Below, piece by piece: positions 7,069 through 15,773 of a stretch of DNA of 55,016 nt. The notes beneath the pieces were generated by a model. It did not search any database. It was given only the letters and a program-made list of their open reading frames with translations, and was not told the origin of the DNA. The stretch comes from QHXQ01 sp038322995. GTDB taxonomy: Bacteria > Acidobacteriota > Blastocatellia > Pyrinomonadales > Pyrinomonadaceae. The stretch lies in NCBI GenBank assembly GCA_038322995.1, contig JBBQGM010000022.1:1-55016 (forward strand). The letters are read 5' to 3'. Both the position numbers and the translations under genes were made by a program. Position 1 is the first letter of the stretch, and every line of letters starts with the position of its first letter.

Positions 7069-9573
7069 ATGCACACGAAACGCTCGTTGTTGTCGCTCGC
7101 CGTCTGCCTCTTGTTTTGTGCTTCGTCCGCGTTCGCGCAGGCTTATCGTAAACCACCGCAGGCTGTGCTTGATATCTTGAGCGCGCCGATCACGCCGGGC
7201 GCGTCCGTCAGTCCGACGCGCGACCGTCTGCTGCTCGCGACGAGTGTGCGCTACCCGCCAATCAGCGATCTCGCGCAACCGATGTTGCGGCTCGCAGGGC
7301 TACGGCTCAATCCGCAAACGAACGGGCCGCATCGCGCGCCGTATTACGTCGCGCTCATGCTCAAGCGCATCGGCGATGGCGCGGAGACGAAAGTCGCGCT
7401 GCCCGCTGGCGCGCAAATCGATCTGCCACGTTGGAGTCCCGACGGGCAGCATTTCGCGTTTATGAACACGACGCCCACGGGTATCGAACTGTGGACGGGC
7501 GACAGCGCGACAGGACAGATCAAGCAAGTGCAAGGCGTGCGTGTTAACGCCGTCTATGGCGAACCGTATCAGTGGCTGCCGGACAACCGCACGCTCGTCG
7601 TGCAACTCGTGCCCGCGCGGCGCGCGCCGCTTGCGCCTGCGCCCGGTGTGCCGCGCGAGCCGGTGATACAAGAAAGCTCGGGCCGCGCGGGCGCGCTCCC
7701 GACTTACGAAGATTTGCTCAAGAGTCCGTATGACGAGGAGCAGTTCGCTTACTACGCGACCGCGCAACTCGCGCTTGTGGACACTGTGAGCGGCCAGGCG
7801 ACGGATGTCGGCCAGCCGGCCATCTTCGAGACAATTGACCCCGCGCCCAACGGGCAACTGTTGCTCACGGCGCGCGTTGAGCGGCCGTTCAGCTATCTGT
7901 TCCCGGCGGAGTCGTTCCCCAAACAGGTCGCAGTGTGGGACATGCAGGGGCGGTTGGTTTACAAGTTGGCGAGTCTGCCGCTGGCGGATCAAGTGCCGAT
8001 TGGCGGTGTGCCGGAAGGGGCGCGCAATTACGAGTGGCGGCCAAACGTGCCCGCGACGCTCGTCTGGGCCGAGGCGCTTGATACGGGCAACCCGAAACAG
8101 AAAGCGCCCTTTCGTGATCATGTATTAATGCTCGCTGCGCCGTTCAAAGCGCCGCCGGTCGAACTCGTTAAGACCGAACAGCGGTTCACCAACATCCAAT
8201 GGGGCGAACGCGGCGATCTGGCGCTCGTCACCGATTACGACCGCGACACGCGCACGGCGCGCACGCTCATGTTGCATGCGGATCAACCGCTCGCGCCACC
8301 GCGCGTCATCTGGCAGCGCAACGTGCAGGATCGCTACAACGATCCGGGCACGCCCGTGACGCGCCTCATGCCCAACGGGCAGCGCGCCATCGTGCAAAGC
8401 GGCGACGGCATTTACCTCGCCGGCACAGGCGCGTCGTCCGCCGGCGACCGGCCGTTCCTCGACGCTATCGATTTGCAGTCGCTGCAAACCGTGCGCCTGT
8501 TCCGCAGCGACAACAAGAGCTATGAAACGTTTGTCGCGCTCTTGACGGACAACGGCACGCAGTTCGTCACGCGCCGCGACGCGCCGACCGAGCCGCCAAA
8601 CTATTTCATTCGCACGACGCTGGCCGCGTTGCAGGATATGAGCGCTGCGCCCGCGCGCGCACCCGGCAGCATCATGCAGGAACCGCTGTATGCCTCAACC
8701 GTCAAACCGCTGACGAACTTTCCCGACCCGACGCCGCAGTTGCGCGGCATCACGAAGCAACTCGTGACGTATAAACGTAAGGATGGCGTGCAATGCTCAT
8801 TCACTTTGTACCTGCCGCCCGATTACAAAGAGGGCACGCGGCTGCCGACGGTCGTCTGGGCCTATCCGCTTGAGTTCAACGATGCGGCGACGGCCGGCCA
8901 AGTCTCCGGCTCGGCGCAGCGTTACACCAGCATCGTGGGGCCGTCGCATCTCTTCTTCCTGCTCGAAGGTTATGCGGTGCTCGACAACGCGACGATGCCC
9001 GTCGTCGGCGATCCGCAGACGGTCAACGACACATACATCGATCAGATCGTGCTGAGCGCGCAAGCAGCGATTGATAAGGCGGTGGAGTTGGGCGTGACTG
9101 ATCGTGAGCGCGTGGGCGTCGGCGGCCACTCTTACGGCGCGTTCATGACGGCGAACCTGTTGGCGCACTCCGATCTGTTCCGCGCTGGCATCGCGCGCAG
9201 CGGCGCGTACAATCGCACCTTGACCCCGTTCGGTTTCCAGAGCGAGCGCCGTATCCTGTGGGAAGCGCCCGACATGTACATGAAGGTCTCGCCCTTTATG
9301 TACGCCGACAAGATCAAAGAGCCAATCCTCTTGATTCACGGCGAAGCGGATAACAATCAAGGCACGTTCCCGATCCAGTCCGAGCGCATGTACGCGGCCA
9401 TACGCGGCACGGGCGGCACGGTGCGCCTTGTCATCCTCCCACTCGAAGCGCACGGCTACGCGGCCCGCGAATCAACCGAGCACGTGCTGTTCGAGATGAT
9501 CAACTGGTTCGATAAGTACGTGAAGCAGGCCGGCCCGCGCACGCCGGAACAGAAAGCGGCGACGCTGCCTTAA
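7069..9573 (+). CDS. Secreted prolyl-oligopeptidase family (S9) serine peptidase
   Basis: An 834-residue exported peptidase. Residues 1-26 are a Sec signal peptide ending in ASSAFAQA. A beta-propeller region (about 40-560) with WSPDGQ- and DYDRDTRT-type blades precedes the alpha/beta-hydrolase domain (about 590-825). The catalytic triad is Ser688 in GGHSYGAF, Asp761 in HGEADNNQG and His795 in EAHGYAA. Length and architecture resemble the glutamyl-endopeptidase (S9D) branch, acting on peptides in the periplasm. The ATG at 7069 is chosen because GAGGAGAGAG precedes it and the signal peptide starts there; upstream in-frame codons have no ribosome site. It stands alone, followed by a large hairpin ending in CTTTTT. 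Confidence 0.9.
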   Translation: MHTKRSLLSLAVCLLFCASSAFAQAYRKPPQAVLDILSAPITPGASVSPTRDRLLLATSVRYPPISDLAQPMLRLAGLRLNPQTNGPHRAPYYVALMLKRIGDGAETKVALPAGAQIDLPRWSPDGQHFAFMNTTPTGIELWTGDSATGQIKQVQGVRVNAVYGEPYQWLPDNRTLVVQLVPARRAPLAPAPGVPREPVIQESSGRAGALPTYEDLLKSPYDEEQFAYYATAQLALVDTVSGQATDVGQPAIFETIDPAPNGQLLLTARVERPFSYLFPAESFPKQVAVWDMQGRLVYKLASLPLADQVPIGGVPEGARNYEWRPNVPATLVWAEALDTGNPKQKAPFRDHVLMLAAPFKAPPVELVKTEQRFTNIQWGERGDLALVTDYDRDTRTARTLMLHADQPLAPPRVIWQRNVQDRYNDPGTPVTRLMPNGQRAIVQSGDGIYLAGTGASSAGDRPFLDAIDLQSLQTVRLFRSDNKSYETFVALLTDNGTQFVTRRDAPTEPPNYFIRTTLAALQDMSAAPARAPGSIMQEPLYASTVKPLTNFPDPTPQLRGITKQLVTYKRKDGVQCSFTLYLPPDYKEGTRLPTVVWAYPLEFNDAATAGQVSGSAQRYTSIVGPSHLFFLLEGYAVLDNATMPVVGDPQTVNDTYIDQIVLSAQAAIDKAVELGVTDRERVGVGGHSYGAFMTANLLAHSDLFRAGIARSGAYNRTLTPFGFQSERRILWEAPDMYMKVSPFMYADKIKEPILLIHGEADNNQGTFPIQSERMYAAIRGTGGTVRLVILPLEAHGYAARESTEHVLFEMINWFDKYVKQAGPRTPEQKAATLP

Positions 9574-9612
9574 ATCGAAGCACACAAGTGCGGTACACAC
9601 AGCAAAAACATT

Positions 9613-9706
9613 TAGCCACGAAGCCACACGAAACGACACGAAGCAAAGTCACGAACTTCGTGGTCTTTGTTCGTGTCGTTTCGTGTGATTTCGTGGCTAG
9701 CTTTTT
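9613..9706 (+). terminator. Long hairpin with T-run after the S9 peptidase
   Basis: Arms 9613-9642 and 9670-9699 pair over 30 bases with one mismatch, built from CCACGAA and CACACGAAA words. GCTTTTT follows at about 9700-9706, so it can terminate transcription from the left. A similar hairpin with the same words recurs at about 26040-26130. Confidence 0.75.
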
Positions 9707-9736
9707 ACCTGTTGCCCAAATCTTTCGTGGGTTGCT

Positions 9737-10270
9737 TTAGTCCGGGTAGCGGTCGGCCCAATTGCGTTTGCGAAATTTCGCGTCCGTCCAAAAGTTGCGG
9801 AGCAGTTCGACGCGGGGCAGGGGCGCGGCTGCAGTGGCAGTCGGCTCAGGCAAGATGACGCTGACCACGTCGTAGCGGTAGTCCGCGCCCGTGAGGCCGA
9901 AGGTGCGGCGATAGGCGCGGGCCGCGCGGCTAATCTGTCGTTGCTTACGCAGATCGACGTTGGCTTCGGGCGCGGCATACCAATCGGAGCGGCGTGTCTT
10001 CACTTCAACGAAACAAAGCGTCGCGCCTTCGTAAGCGATCAGATCGATCTCGGCCTTGACCAACGCGCCGCGCGTGTTGCGTCCAACGGGCAACTTGAAA
10101 TTTGCCGCGACTATGTGAAAGCCCGCCCGCGCAAGATGCGCTGCGGCCAATGCCTCGCCCGCCTGTCCGAGCGCGAGATGCGCGGCGAGCGCGGCCGAGG
10201 AAGTGTCGGCGTGCGCGCGCCGCCTGATTGTCTGGCGGATGCGGGCCATGATGTGAGGCAGGCTGATCAT
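9737..10270 (-). CDS. yraN: YraN family (UPF0102) nuclease-fold protein
   Basis: About 177 residues. It contains the conserved YraN core: LGQAGEALAAAHLARAGFHIVAANFK, then AEIDLIAYEGATLCFVEVKTRR. These give the E, D and E-x-K residues of the Holliday-junction-resolvase-like fold. The biochemical role of the family is unsettled. The first ATG at 10270 is taken; an extra TTG start two codons upstream is less likely. The N-terminal 30 residues are basic and poorly conserved. It is divergent from der. Confidence 0.85.
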   Translation of the reverse strand: MISLPHIMARIRQTIRRRAHADTSSAALAAHLALGQAGEALAAAHLARAGFHIVAANFKLPVGRNTRGALVKAEIDLIAYEGATLCFVEVKTRRSDWYAAPEANVDLRKQRQISRAARAYRRTFGLTGADYRYDVVSVILPEPTATAAAPLPRVELLRNFWTDAKFRKRNWADRYPD

Positions 10271-10421
10271 TTTCAAACTTGTGAGCGTTGGTGCGCCTGC
10301 GTGGTGCGCGTGGTGCGGGCGCGAGCATAATCCGGCAGACGTGGGCGGGGCAAGGTGTTTTTGTGCGGTGGGCTTCCTTGCGGCGGTTGGGAGCGCGCGT
10401 TAGACTCGCCGGCATACAATT

Positions 10422-11966
10422 ATGAGCATGAAGGAAACAGAGGCGACGGGCACGGTGTCGCCGCGCGGCGCGTTGCCGCTCGTGACCATTGTCGGACGAC
10501 CGAACGTGGGCAAGTCTACACTCTTTAACCGGATCGTGGGCGAGCGCCGTTCCATCGTCGGCGACGAGCCGGGCATCACGCGCGACCGCATCTACGCCGA
10601 AGCCGAATGGCAGGGCCGCCGCTTCGCCGTCGTGGACACGGGCGGCATCGTGCCGGACGACGACGCGCTGATTCCCGTCAACATCTTGAAGCAGGCCGCG
10701 ACGGCGATTGAAGAAGCGGTTGCGCTCATCTGGGTCGTGGACGTGCGCGCCGGCAAAACGCCGCTCGACGAAGAGTTGGCGCGTTTGCTGCGCGGAACGG
10801 GCAAGCCTGTGATTATCGCCGCGAATAAAGCGGACGCTGTGCGGCTCGATGCCGACGCGGGCGAGTTTTTCCAGTTCGGGTTCGCGGACGTGATCCCGGT
10901 CTCAGCCGAGCATAGCGACGGCGTGGGCGATCTGCTCGATGTGGTCATCACACATTTCGACAAGGACGCGGGCACGGGCGACGCCGCCGCCACCGAGCGC
11001 GAAATCCGGCTGGCGATCATCGGGCGGCCGAACGTGGGCAAGTCGTCGCTGTTGAATCGGTTGCTCGGTGAGGAGCGCGTCATCGTCTCGGCCGTGCCGG
11101 GCACGACGCGCGACGCGGTGGACACCTTGCTTGAATGGCCGGAAGAGACGGAGGCAGGCAGCGAATCTGAAATTTCAAATTTGACATCTCAAATCTCAGA
11201 TACAGCCAGCGAAGTCGACCACGCCCAAGCTGAATCCGCGATCCGCGATCCATCATCCGCAATCGGCACGCCCACAATCGTCACGCATCGCTTCCGTCTG
11301 ATTGACACGGCGGGCATCAGGCGCAAGGGCAAGACGGAGGAGATGACCGAGAAGATGTCGGTCGTGATGGCGCGGCGCAGTCTGGAACGCGCGCATGTGG
11401 CGGTCGTCATTATTGATGCGATTGAAGGCGTGACCGCGCTCGATGCCAACATCGCGGGCTATGCGGTTGATGCCGGATGCGCGATCATCATCGCGGTGAA
11501 CAAATGGGACGCCGTGCCGGATAAATTGACGGGCACGCCCGCCGCGTTCGAGCGCGATTTGCGCGACAAGATGAAATTCCTCGACTACGCGCCGGTCGTG
11601 ACCATCTCGGCGCTCTATGGCCAGCGCGTGACGCGCCTGTTGCCGCTCGCCGTGCGCGCCAACAATGCGCGCAACTTGCGCATCCCAACCGCGCAACTCA
11701 ACGAGTTCTTCGCCCGCGCCATCGCCGCGCCGCGTGCGCCGACGGCCGTCGCGCCGGTCAAAGGTGGCCGCTCGCGTCTGCGCGTGCAGTACGTTACGCA
11801 AGTCGGCGTGCGCCCGCCCCGCTTCGTCGTCTTCACCGCCGGTGGTCATGGCGGCTTGCACTTCTCCTACGAACGCTATCTGCTCAACCGCCTGCGCGAA
11901 GAGTACGACTTCTTCGCCACGCCGATCCGCATCATCGAACGCCACAAGGGCGAGCGGAAACGTTAA
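10422..11966 (+). CDS. der: Ribosome biogenesis GTPase Der (EngA)
   Basis: A 514-residue double GTPase for 50S assembly. The first G domain has GRPNVGKSTLFNRI, DTGGI and NKAD; the second has GRPNVGKSSLLNRLLG, GTTRD, DTAGIRRKGK and NKWD; a C-terminal KH-like domain follows. It is about 60 residues longer than usual. The main extra part is an insert of roughly 40-45 residues in the second G domain between GTTRDAVDTLLEWPEE and RFRLIDTAGI. That insert is coded by AT-rich word-like sequence (11155-11275) unlike the surrounding gene. All GTP-binding motifs are intact, so the insert is probably a tolerated surface loop. Confidence 0.95.
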   Translation: MSMKETEATGTVSPRGALPLVTIVGRPNVGKSTLFNRIVGERRSIVGDEPGITRDRIYAEAEWQGRRFAVVDTGGIVPDDDALIPVNILKQAATAIEEAVALIWVVDVRAGKTPLDEELARLLRGTGKPVIIAANKADAVRLDADAGEFFQFGFADVIPVSAEHSDGVGDLLDVVITHFDKDAGTGDAAATEREIRLAIIGRPNVGKSSLLNRLLGEERVIVSAVPGTTRDAVDTLLEWPEETEAGSESEISNLTSQISDTASEVDHAQAESAIRDPSSAIGTPTIVTHRFRLIDTAGIRRKGKTEEMTEKMSVVMARRSLERAHVAVVIIDAIEGVTALDANIAGYAVDAGCAIIIAVNKWDAVPDKLTGTPAAFERDLRDKMKFLDYAPVVTISALYGQRVTRLLPLAVRANNARNLRIPTAQLNEFFARAIAAPRAPTAVAPVKGGRSRLRVQYVTQVGVRPPRFVVFTAGGHGGLHFSYERYLLNRLREEYDFFATPIRIIERHKGERKR

Positions 11967-11986
11967 GGGGCAATGAATCATGTGTT

Positions 11987-12379
11987 ATGGCTGTTAATGT
12001 TCAAGCATTAGCTAACGAAGTAAGTCGTATATATGAAGAGGATTGGCGCGGCCCTTTTCCGCGTGAAGATTGTAGCTTCTTGATTGATGAAAATAGCGAC
12101 GAGCGATTTAATAACTTGTCCTATGACCTTGATACTTATTGGGCAACTATTGCGGGCTATAGCAGCGGGCCTAAAAAATTCCTGAAATTGTCAAAGGTTA
12201 GGCTGCACGAAATAAAAGGAAGCTTGGCCTCATCCTTCTTTGAAGAGTATCCGCAGTACAAACTACTTGAACCACAGATAAATGAGTTAAGCACACCTGA
12301 CTTATATGAATGTGTCGAACTGTGTGAGTCGTTGAGATGGAAGTTATTAGAACTCCTATCAATTTTGCTTGATGAGTAA
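11987..12379 (+). CDS. Low-GC orphan protein
   Basis: A 130-residue protein I do not recognise. It is acidic and mostly helical, with no signal peptide or membrane segment, and contains aromatic-rich stretches (EEDWRGPFPREDCSF, LDTYWATIAGY). Its GC content and codon use (many AT-ending codons) differ sharply from der and tgt on both sides. It starts 20 bases after der, without a good ribosome site, and its last 8 bases overlap the tgt start, so translation may be coupled. The size and placement recall small immunity or stress proteins gained by transfer, but nothing in the sequence proves that. Confidence 0.6.
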   Translation: MAVNVQALANEVSRIYEEDWRGPFPREDCSFLIDENSDERFNNLSYDLDTYWATIAGYSSGPKKFLKLSKVRLHEIKGSLASSFFEEYPQYKLLEPQINELSTPDLYECVELCESLRWKLLELLSILLDE

Positions 12380-13556
12380 ATCCCCAATCAGTTGGCAGGT
12401 CGTCGCGCAAGAAGGCAAGGCGCGCGTCGGGTTGTTGCAGACGCGGCGTGCGTTGATTGAGACGCCAGTGTTTATGCCGGTCGGGACAGCGGGCACGGTG
12501 AAAGGCACGCGCTTCGACGCGCTTGAATCGCCGGAGTTAGACGCGCGCATCATTCTTGGCAACACCTATCACCTGTGGCTGCGGCCGGGCGTGGACGTGC
12601 TGCGCGCGTGCGGCGGCTTGCATCGCTTCACGGGTTGGGAGCGGGCGCTGCTGACGGATTCGGGCGGCTTTCAGGTGTGGAGCCTAGGCGCGTTGCGGAA
12701 GTTGAAAGAAGAGGGCGTCGAGTTTCGTTCACACGTGGACGGGAGCGCGCGATTTCTGTCGCCCGAAGTCTCGATGGAGGTGCAGGCGACGCTCGGCGCG
12801 GACATCGTGATGGCGTTCGACGAGTGCGCGCCGGGCGAGGCTACGCACGAGGTCGCCCAAGCTTCGATGGAGTTGACCGCGCGTTGGGCCGCGCGTTCGC
12901 GCGCACGCTTCGACGAGTTGCAACGCGCGGGCGCGGACATGGGCCGCCCGCCCAAACATCATGCGTCGGTCAGTGGCGCGCAAGCTTTGTTCGGCATCGT
13001 GCAGGGCGCGGCACACGCGGACTTGCGCCTTGAAAGTCTCGCGCGCACGGTCGAGATCGGGTTCGACGGCTACGCCATCGGCGGCTTGAGCGTCGGGGAA
13101 GAGAAACCGGTCATGTACGACACCATCGAACTGCTCGCGCCGCGCCTGCCGCCGGATCGTCCACGCTATTTGATGGGCGTCGGCACGCCTGCGGATTTGC
13201 TCGCGGGTGTGGCGCGGGGCGTGGATATGTTCGATTGCGTGCTGCCCACGCGCAACGGGCGCACCGGGCAAGCGTACACCACGAACGGGCCGCTCAATAT
13301 TAAGAACGCGCGTTGGGCCACTGATACGCGCCCGCTTGACGCGGACTGTGCGTGCTTTGTCTGTCAGCGACATTCGCGTGCCTACCTGCGGCATCTGTAT
13401 CAGACGGGCGAGATGTTGGGCAGTATTTTGCTGACGCATCACAATCTCGCGTGCTTCCTTGACACCATGCGGCGCGTGAGGCAAGCTATCCGGTCTGGTC
13501 ATTTCGCGCAATTTCAGCGAGCGTTTCTAGCGCAGTACAACGCCGGTGTCGGGTGA
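12372..13556 (+). CDS. tgt: Queuine/preQ1 tRNA-guanine transglycosylase
   Basis: A 394-residue TIM-barrel enzyme that swaps guanine 34 for preQ1 in tRNAs with GUN anticodons. Visible motifs: TDSGGFQVWSLG (catalytic Asp), GLSVGEEK, the nucleophile region DCVLPTRNGRTGQAYT, and the zinc site CACFVCQRHSRAYLRHL with a later His. The ATG at 12372 lies inside the end of the upstream orphan gene; a TTG one codon earlier is possible. Protein length is normal. Linked yajC-secDF downstream is a common bacterial arrangement. Confidence 0.96.
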   Translation: MSKSPISWQVVAQEGKARVGLLQTRRALIETPVFMPVGTAGTVKGTRFDALESPELDARIILGNTYHLWLRPGVDVLRACGGLHRFTGWERALLTDSGGFQVWSLGALRKLKEEGVEFRSHVDGSARFLSPEVSMEVQATLGADIVMAFDECAPGEATHEVAQASMELTARWAARSRARFDELQRAGADMGRPPKHHASVSGAQALFGIVQGAAHADLRLESLARTVEIGFDGYAIGGLSVGEEKPVMYDTIELLAPRLPPDRPRYLMGVGTPADLLAGVARGVDMFDCVLPTRNGRTGQAYTTNGPLNIKNARWATDTRPLDADCACFVCQRHSRAYLRHLYQTGEMLGSILLTHHNLACFLDTMRRVRQAIRSGHFAQFQRAFLAQYNAGVG

Positions 13557-13695
13557 GTGCGCCTGCGGTCAAGATGAGGCTGGCGCTCGTTCAGACCACC
13601 GGACTTTGCTTCTCTGCCTGCGTGATTTTCGTCCTCCGGCGCGCGCGTGCCACACGGAATAATAGACTGAGCCAACGGCCCGATAATTTACTGCA

Positions 13696-13965
13696 ATGAC
13701 TACTCTGTGGTTTCTCCCATACATTGCCATCTTCGGCATCTTCTATTTCCTGATCATCGCGCCGCAGCGGAAGCGGCAGCGCGCGTTGCAAGACACGGTG
13801 GCGAACTTGAAGTCCGGTGATCGGATCGTCACGAACGGCGGCATCATCGGCACGGTCAAGTCCGTGCGGGAAAACTCGCTGCTCATCATGAGCGCGGACA
13901 AATCCATGCTCGAAATCTCACGCGGCGCAGTCGCGGGAATGCAGACGGAAGAGCCGAAAGTTTAA
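13696..13965 (+). CDS. yajC: Preprotein translocase subunit YajC
   Basis: 89 residues: one N-terminal membrane helix (about 5-23), then the cytoplasmic domain with APQRKRQRALQDTVANLKSGDRIVTNGGIIGTV, the family hallmark. It associates with SecDF at the Sec translocon. It begins 139 bases after tgt and is followed 22 bases later by secD, so it belongs to the same transcription unit as secDF. Confidence 0.95.
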   Translation: MTTLWFLPYIAIFGIFYFLIIAPQRKRQRALQDTVANLKSGDRIVTNGGIIGTVKSVRENSLLIMSADKSMLEISRGAVAGMQTEEPKV

Positions 13966-13987
13966 GCACAACCCTGAAATAAAAAAG

Positions 13988-15688
13988 ATGAAGAAGAATT
14001 TAACGCAACGGTCCATCATCATCGCCATCGTCACCATCGCCGGCCTCTACGCGGTGATCGGGCCGCGCCACCGGCCGACGGCGCACGACTTCACGCCCGC
14101 CGGTCTCAAGCAGACGCTCGCCGAGAACATCCACCTCGGCCTCGACCTCAGGGGCGGCTCGCACCTCGTTATGCAGGTCAAGACCGACGAGTTTCTGAAG
14201 ACGCTGACGCAGACCACCGCCCGCGCCGCCGAAAATGCGGCAAAGGCCGCCGGTGCGCAGACGCAAGACGTAAAGTGGGTGACGGACAGCGGCAACTACA
14301 ACTTCACGCTGACGGCGAGCGATCCGGCCAAGGTGACGGAAATGCGCGATGCCGTGCCGAAGAAAGTTGACCTGAACGATTGGAGCGCGTCCACGTCGGG
14401 CGCTGCGGTCACCTGGGCATTAACCTCGAATGCGCAACGCACGCTCTCAGATCAGGCAGTCGATCAGGCGATGCGGATCATTGATAGCCGCATCAACGCG
14501 GTCGGCGTGGCCGAGCCGCTCCTGCAACGCCACGGCGGGCAGAACTCGCACCAGATACTCTTGCAGATGCCCGGCATCCAAGACCCTGAACGCGTCAAGA
14601 ATTTGCTCATTCAAGCGTCGAAACTCGACCTCGTCCACGTCGTTAGTCCGCCGAGTCCGCAGCCTGTCCAGACCTACACGACGGAGCAGGAAGCCGCGCA
14701 ATCGCTTGGCGGCACAGTGCCCCCGAACAAACAGGTGCTCGCTTACGCGGAGCGCGATGAGCCGACGGCGGCGGGCGCGAACGCGAACACGTCCGCCGAG
14801 CAGAATAAACCGAAGAAGTGGGTCGTGGTGGACGTGCCGCCAGTCGTGGACGGCAGCGAGTTGCGCACAGCGCAGGCTATCGCCAATGATGCCACGGGGC
14901 GCAGCGGTTATCGCATCAGCTTCGGGCTCAAGCCGGGCGGGGCGGATAAGTTTGGCCAGTGGACGGGCGCGAACATCAATCAATACATGGGCGTCGTGCT
15001 AAACGGCGAGGTCAAGTCGGTCGCGTTCATCAAGTCGCAGATCACGGACTCCGGCGAGATCAGCGGGCGTTTCTCGAAAAACTCGGCCGAGGATCTGGCG
15101 TTGACATTGCGTTCGGGCGCGCTGCCCGCGCCGCTGCAATATCTTGAAGAGCGCACGGTCGGGCCGAGCCTCGGCGCAGACTCGATCCGTTCGGGCGTGA
15201 AGGCGTCGATTTACGGGCTCGCGCTCGTCGTCGCGTTCATGCTCTTCTACTATCGCGGGTCGGGCGTCAATGCGGTCGTCGCCTTGCTGCTGAACATCAT
15301 CTTGATGATGGCGGGCCTCGTCATCTTCGGCGCGACGCTGACGCTGCCCGGCATCGCGGGCATCATCCTGACCATCGGTATGGCCGTGGACTCCAATGTG
15401 CTTATCTTCGAGCGCATCCGCGAGGAACTGCACACGGGCAAGACCGTGCTGTCCGCCGTCGATCAAGGCTTTGCCCGCGCGTTTGTGACCATCATCGACA
15501 CGCACGTGACGACCATCGTCTCATCGCTGTTCTTGTTCATCTTCGGCACAGGGCCGATTCGCGGCTTCGCCGTCACGCTCGTGCTGGGCTTGCTCGTTAA
15601 TCTGTTCTCGGCCGTCTATGTCTCGCGCACGATCTTCATATGGGTGCTCAATCGCAGAGGCCATCGCCCGGAGACGATCAGCATTTAA
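13988..15688 (+). CDS. secD: Protein translocase subunit SecD
   Basis: A 566-residue RND-type membrane protein that uses the proton gradient to pull exported proteins through SecYEG. One N-terminal helix is followed by the large periplasmic P1 domain (HLGLDLRGGSHLVMQV, then DQAMRIIDSRINAVGVAEP), then five helices from about 395 on with the conserved GMAVDSNVLIFERIREEL and ATLTLPGIAGIILTIG. The P1 region holds a Gln/Ala-rich spacer around 220-270. Start follows yajC closely. A word-repeat hairpin separates it from secF. Confidence 0.96.
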   Translation: MKKNLTQRSIIIAIVTIAGLYAVIGPRHRPTAHDFTPAGLKQTLAENIHLGLDLRGGSHLVMQVKTDEFLKTLTQTTARAAENAAKAAGAQTQDVKWVTDSGNYNFTLTASDPAKVTEMRDAVPKKVDLNDWSASTSGAAVTWALTSNAQRTLSDQAVDQAMRIIDSRINAVGVAEPLLQRHGGQNSHQILLQMPGIQDPERVKNLLIQASKLDLVHVVSPPSPQPVQTYTTEQEAAQSLGGTVPPNKQVLAYAERDEPTAAGANANTSAEQNKPKKWVVVDVPPVVDGSELRTAQAIANDATGRSGYRISFGLKPGGADKFGQWTGANINQYMGVVLNGEVKSVAFIKSQITDSGEISGRFSKNSAEDLALTLRSGALPAPLQYLEERTVGPSLGADSIRSGVKASIYGLALVVAFMLFYYRGSGVNAVVALLLNIILMMAGLVIFGATLTLPGIAGIILTIGMAVDSNVLIFERIREELHTGKTVLSAVDQGFARAFVTIIDTHVTTIVSSLFLFIFGTGPIRGFAVTLVLGLLVNLFSAVYVSRTIFIWVLNRRGHRPETISI

Positions 15689-15694
15689 CTATAG

Positions 15695-15765
15695 TGACAA
15701 GTGACGAGTGACAAGCAAAATAAATTGGCTTAACTCGTCACTCATTATTTGTCACTCGGCACTGG
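15695..15765. repeat. GTGAC-word hairpin between secD and secF
   Basis: AGTGACAAGTGACGAGTGAC on the left faces ACTCGTCACT...TTTGTCACT on the right, giving an imperfect inverted repeat made of GTGACRAG units. The same words recur before uvrB (about 50057-50118). Confidence 0.7.
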
Positions 15766-15773
15766 TGTGAATC

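Noticed and set aside
7300..8121. Antisense frame of 273 codons in the S9 peptidase gene
   Set aside because: Arg/His-rich shadow typical of high-GC genes; the sense strand encodes a complete peptidase.
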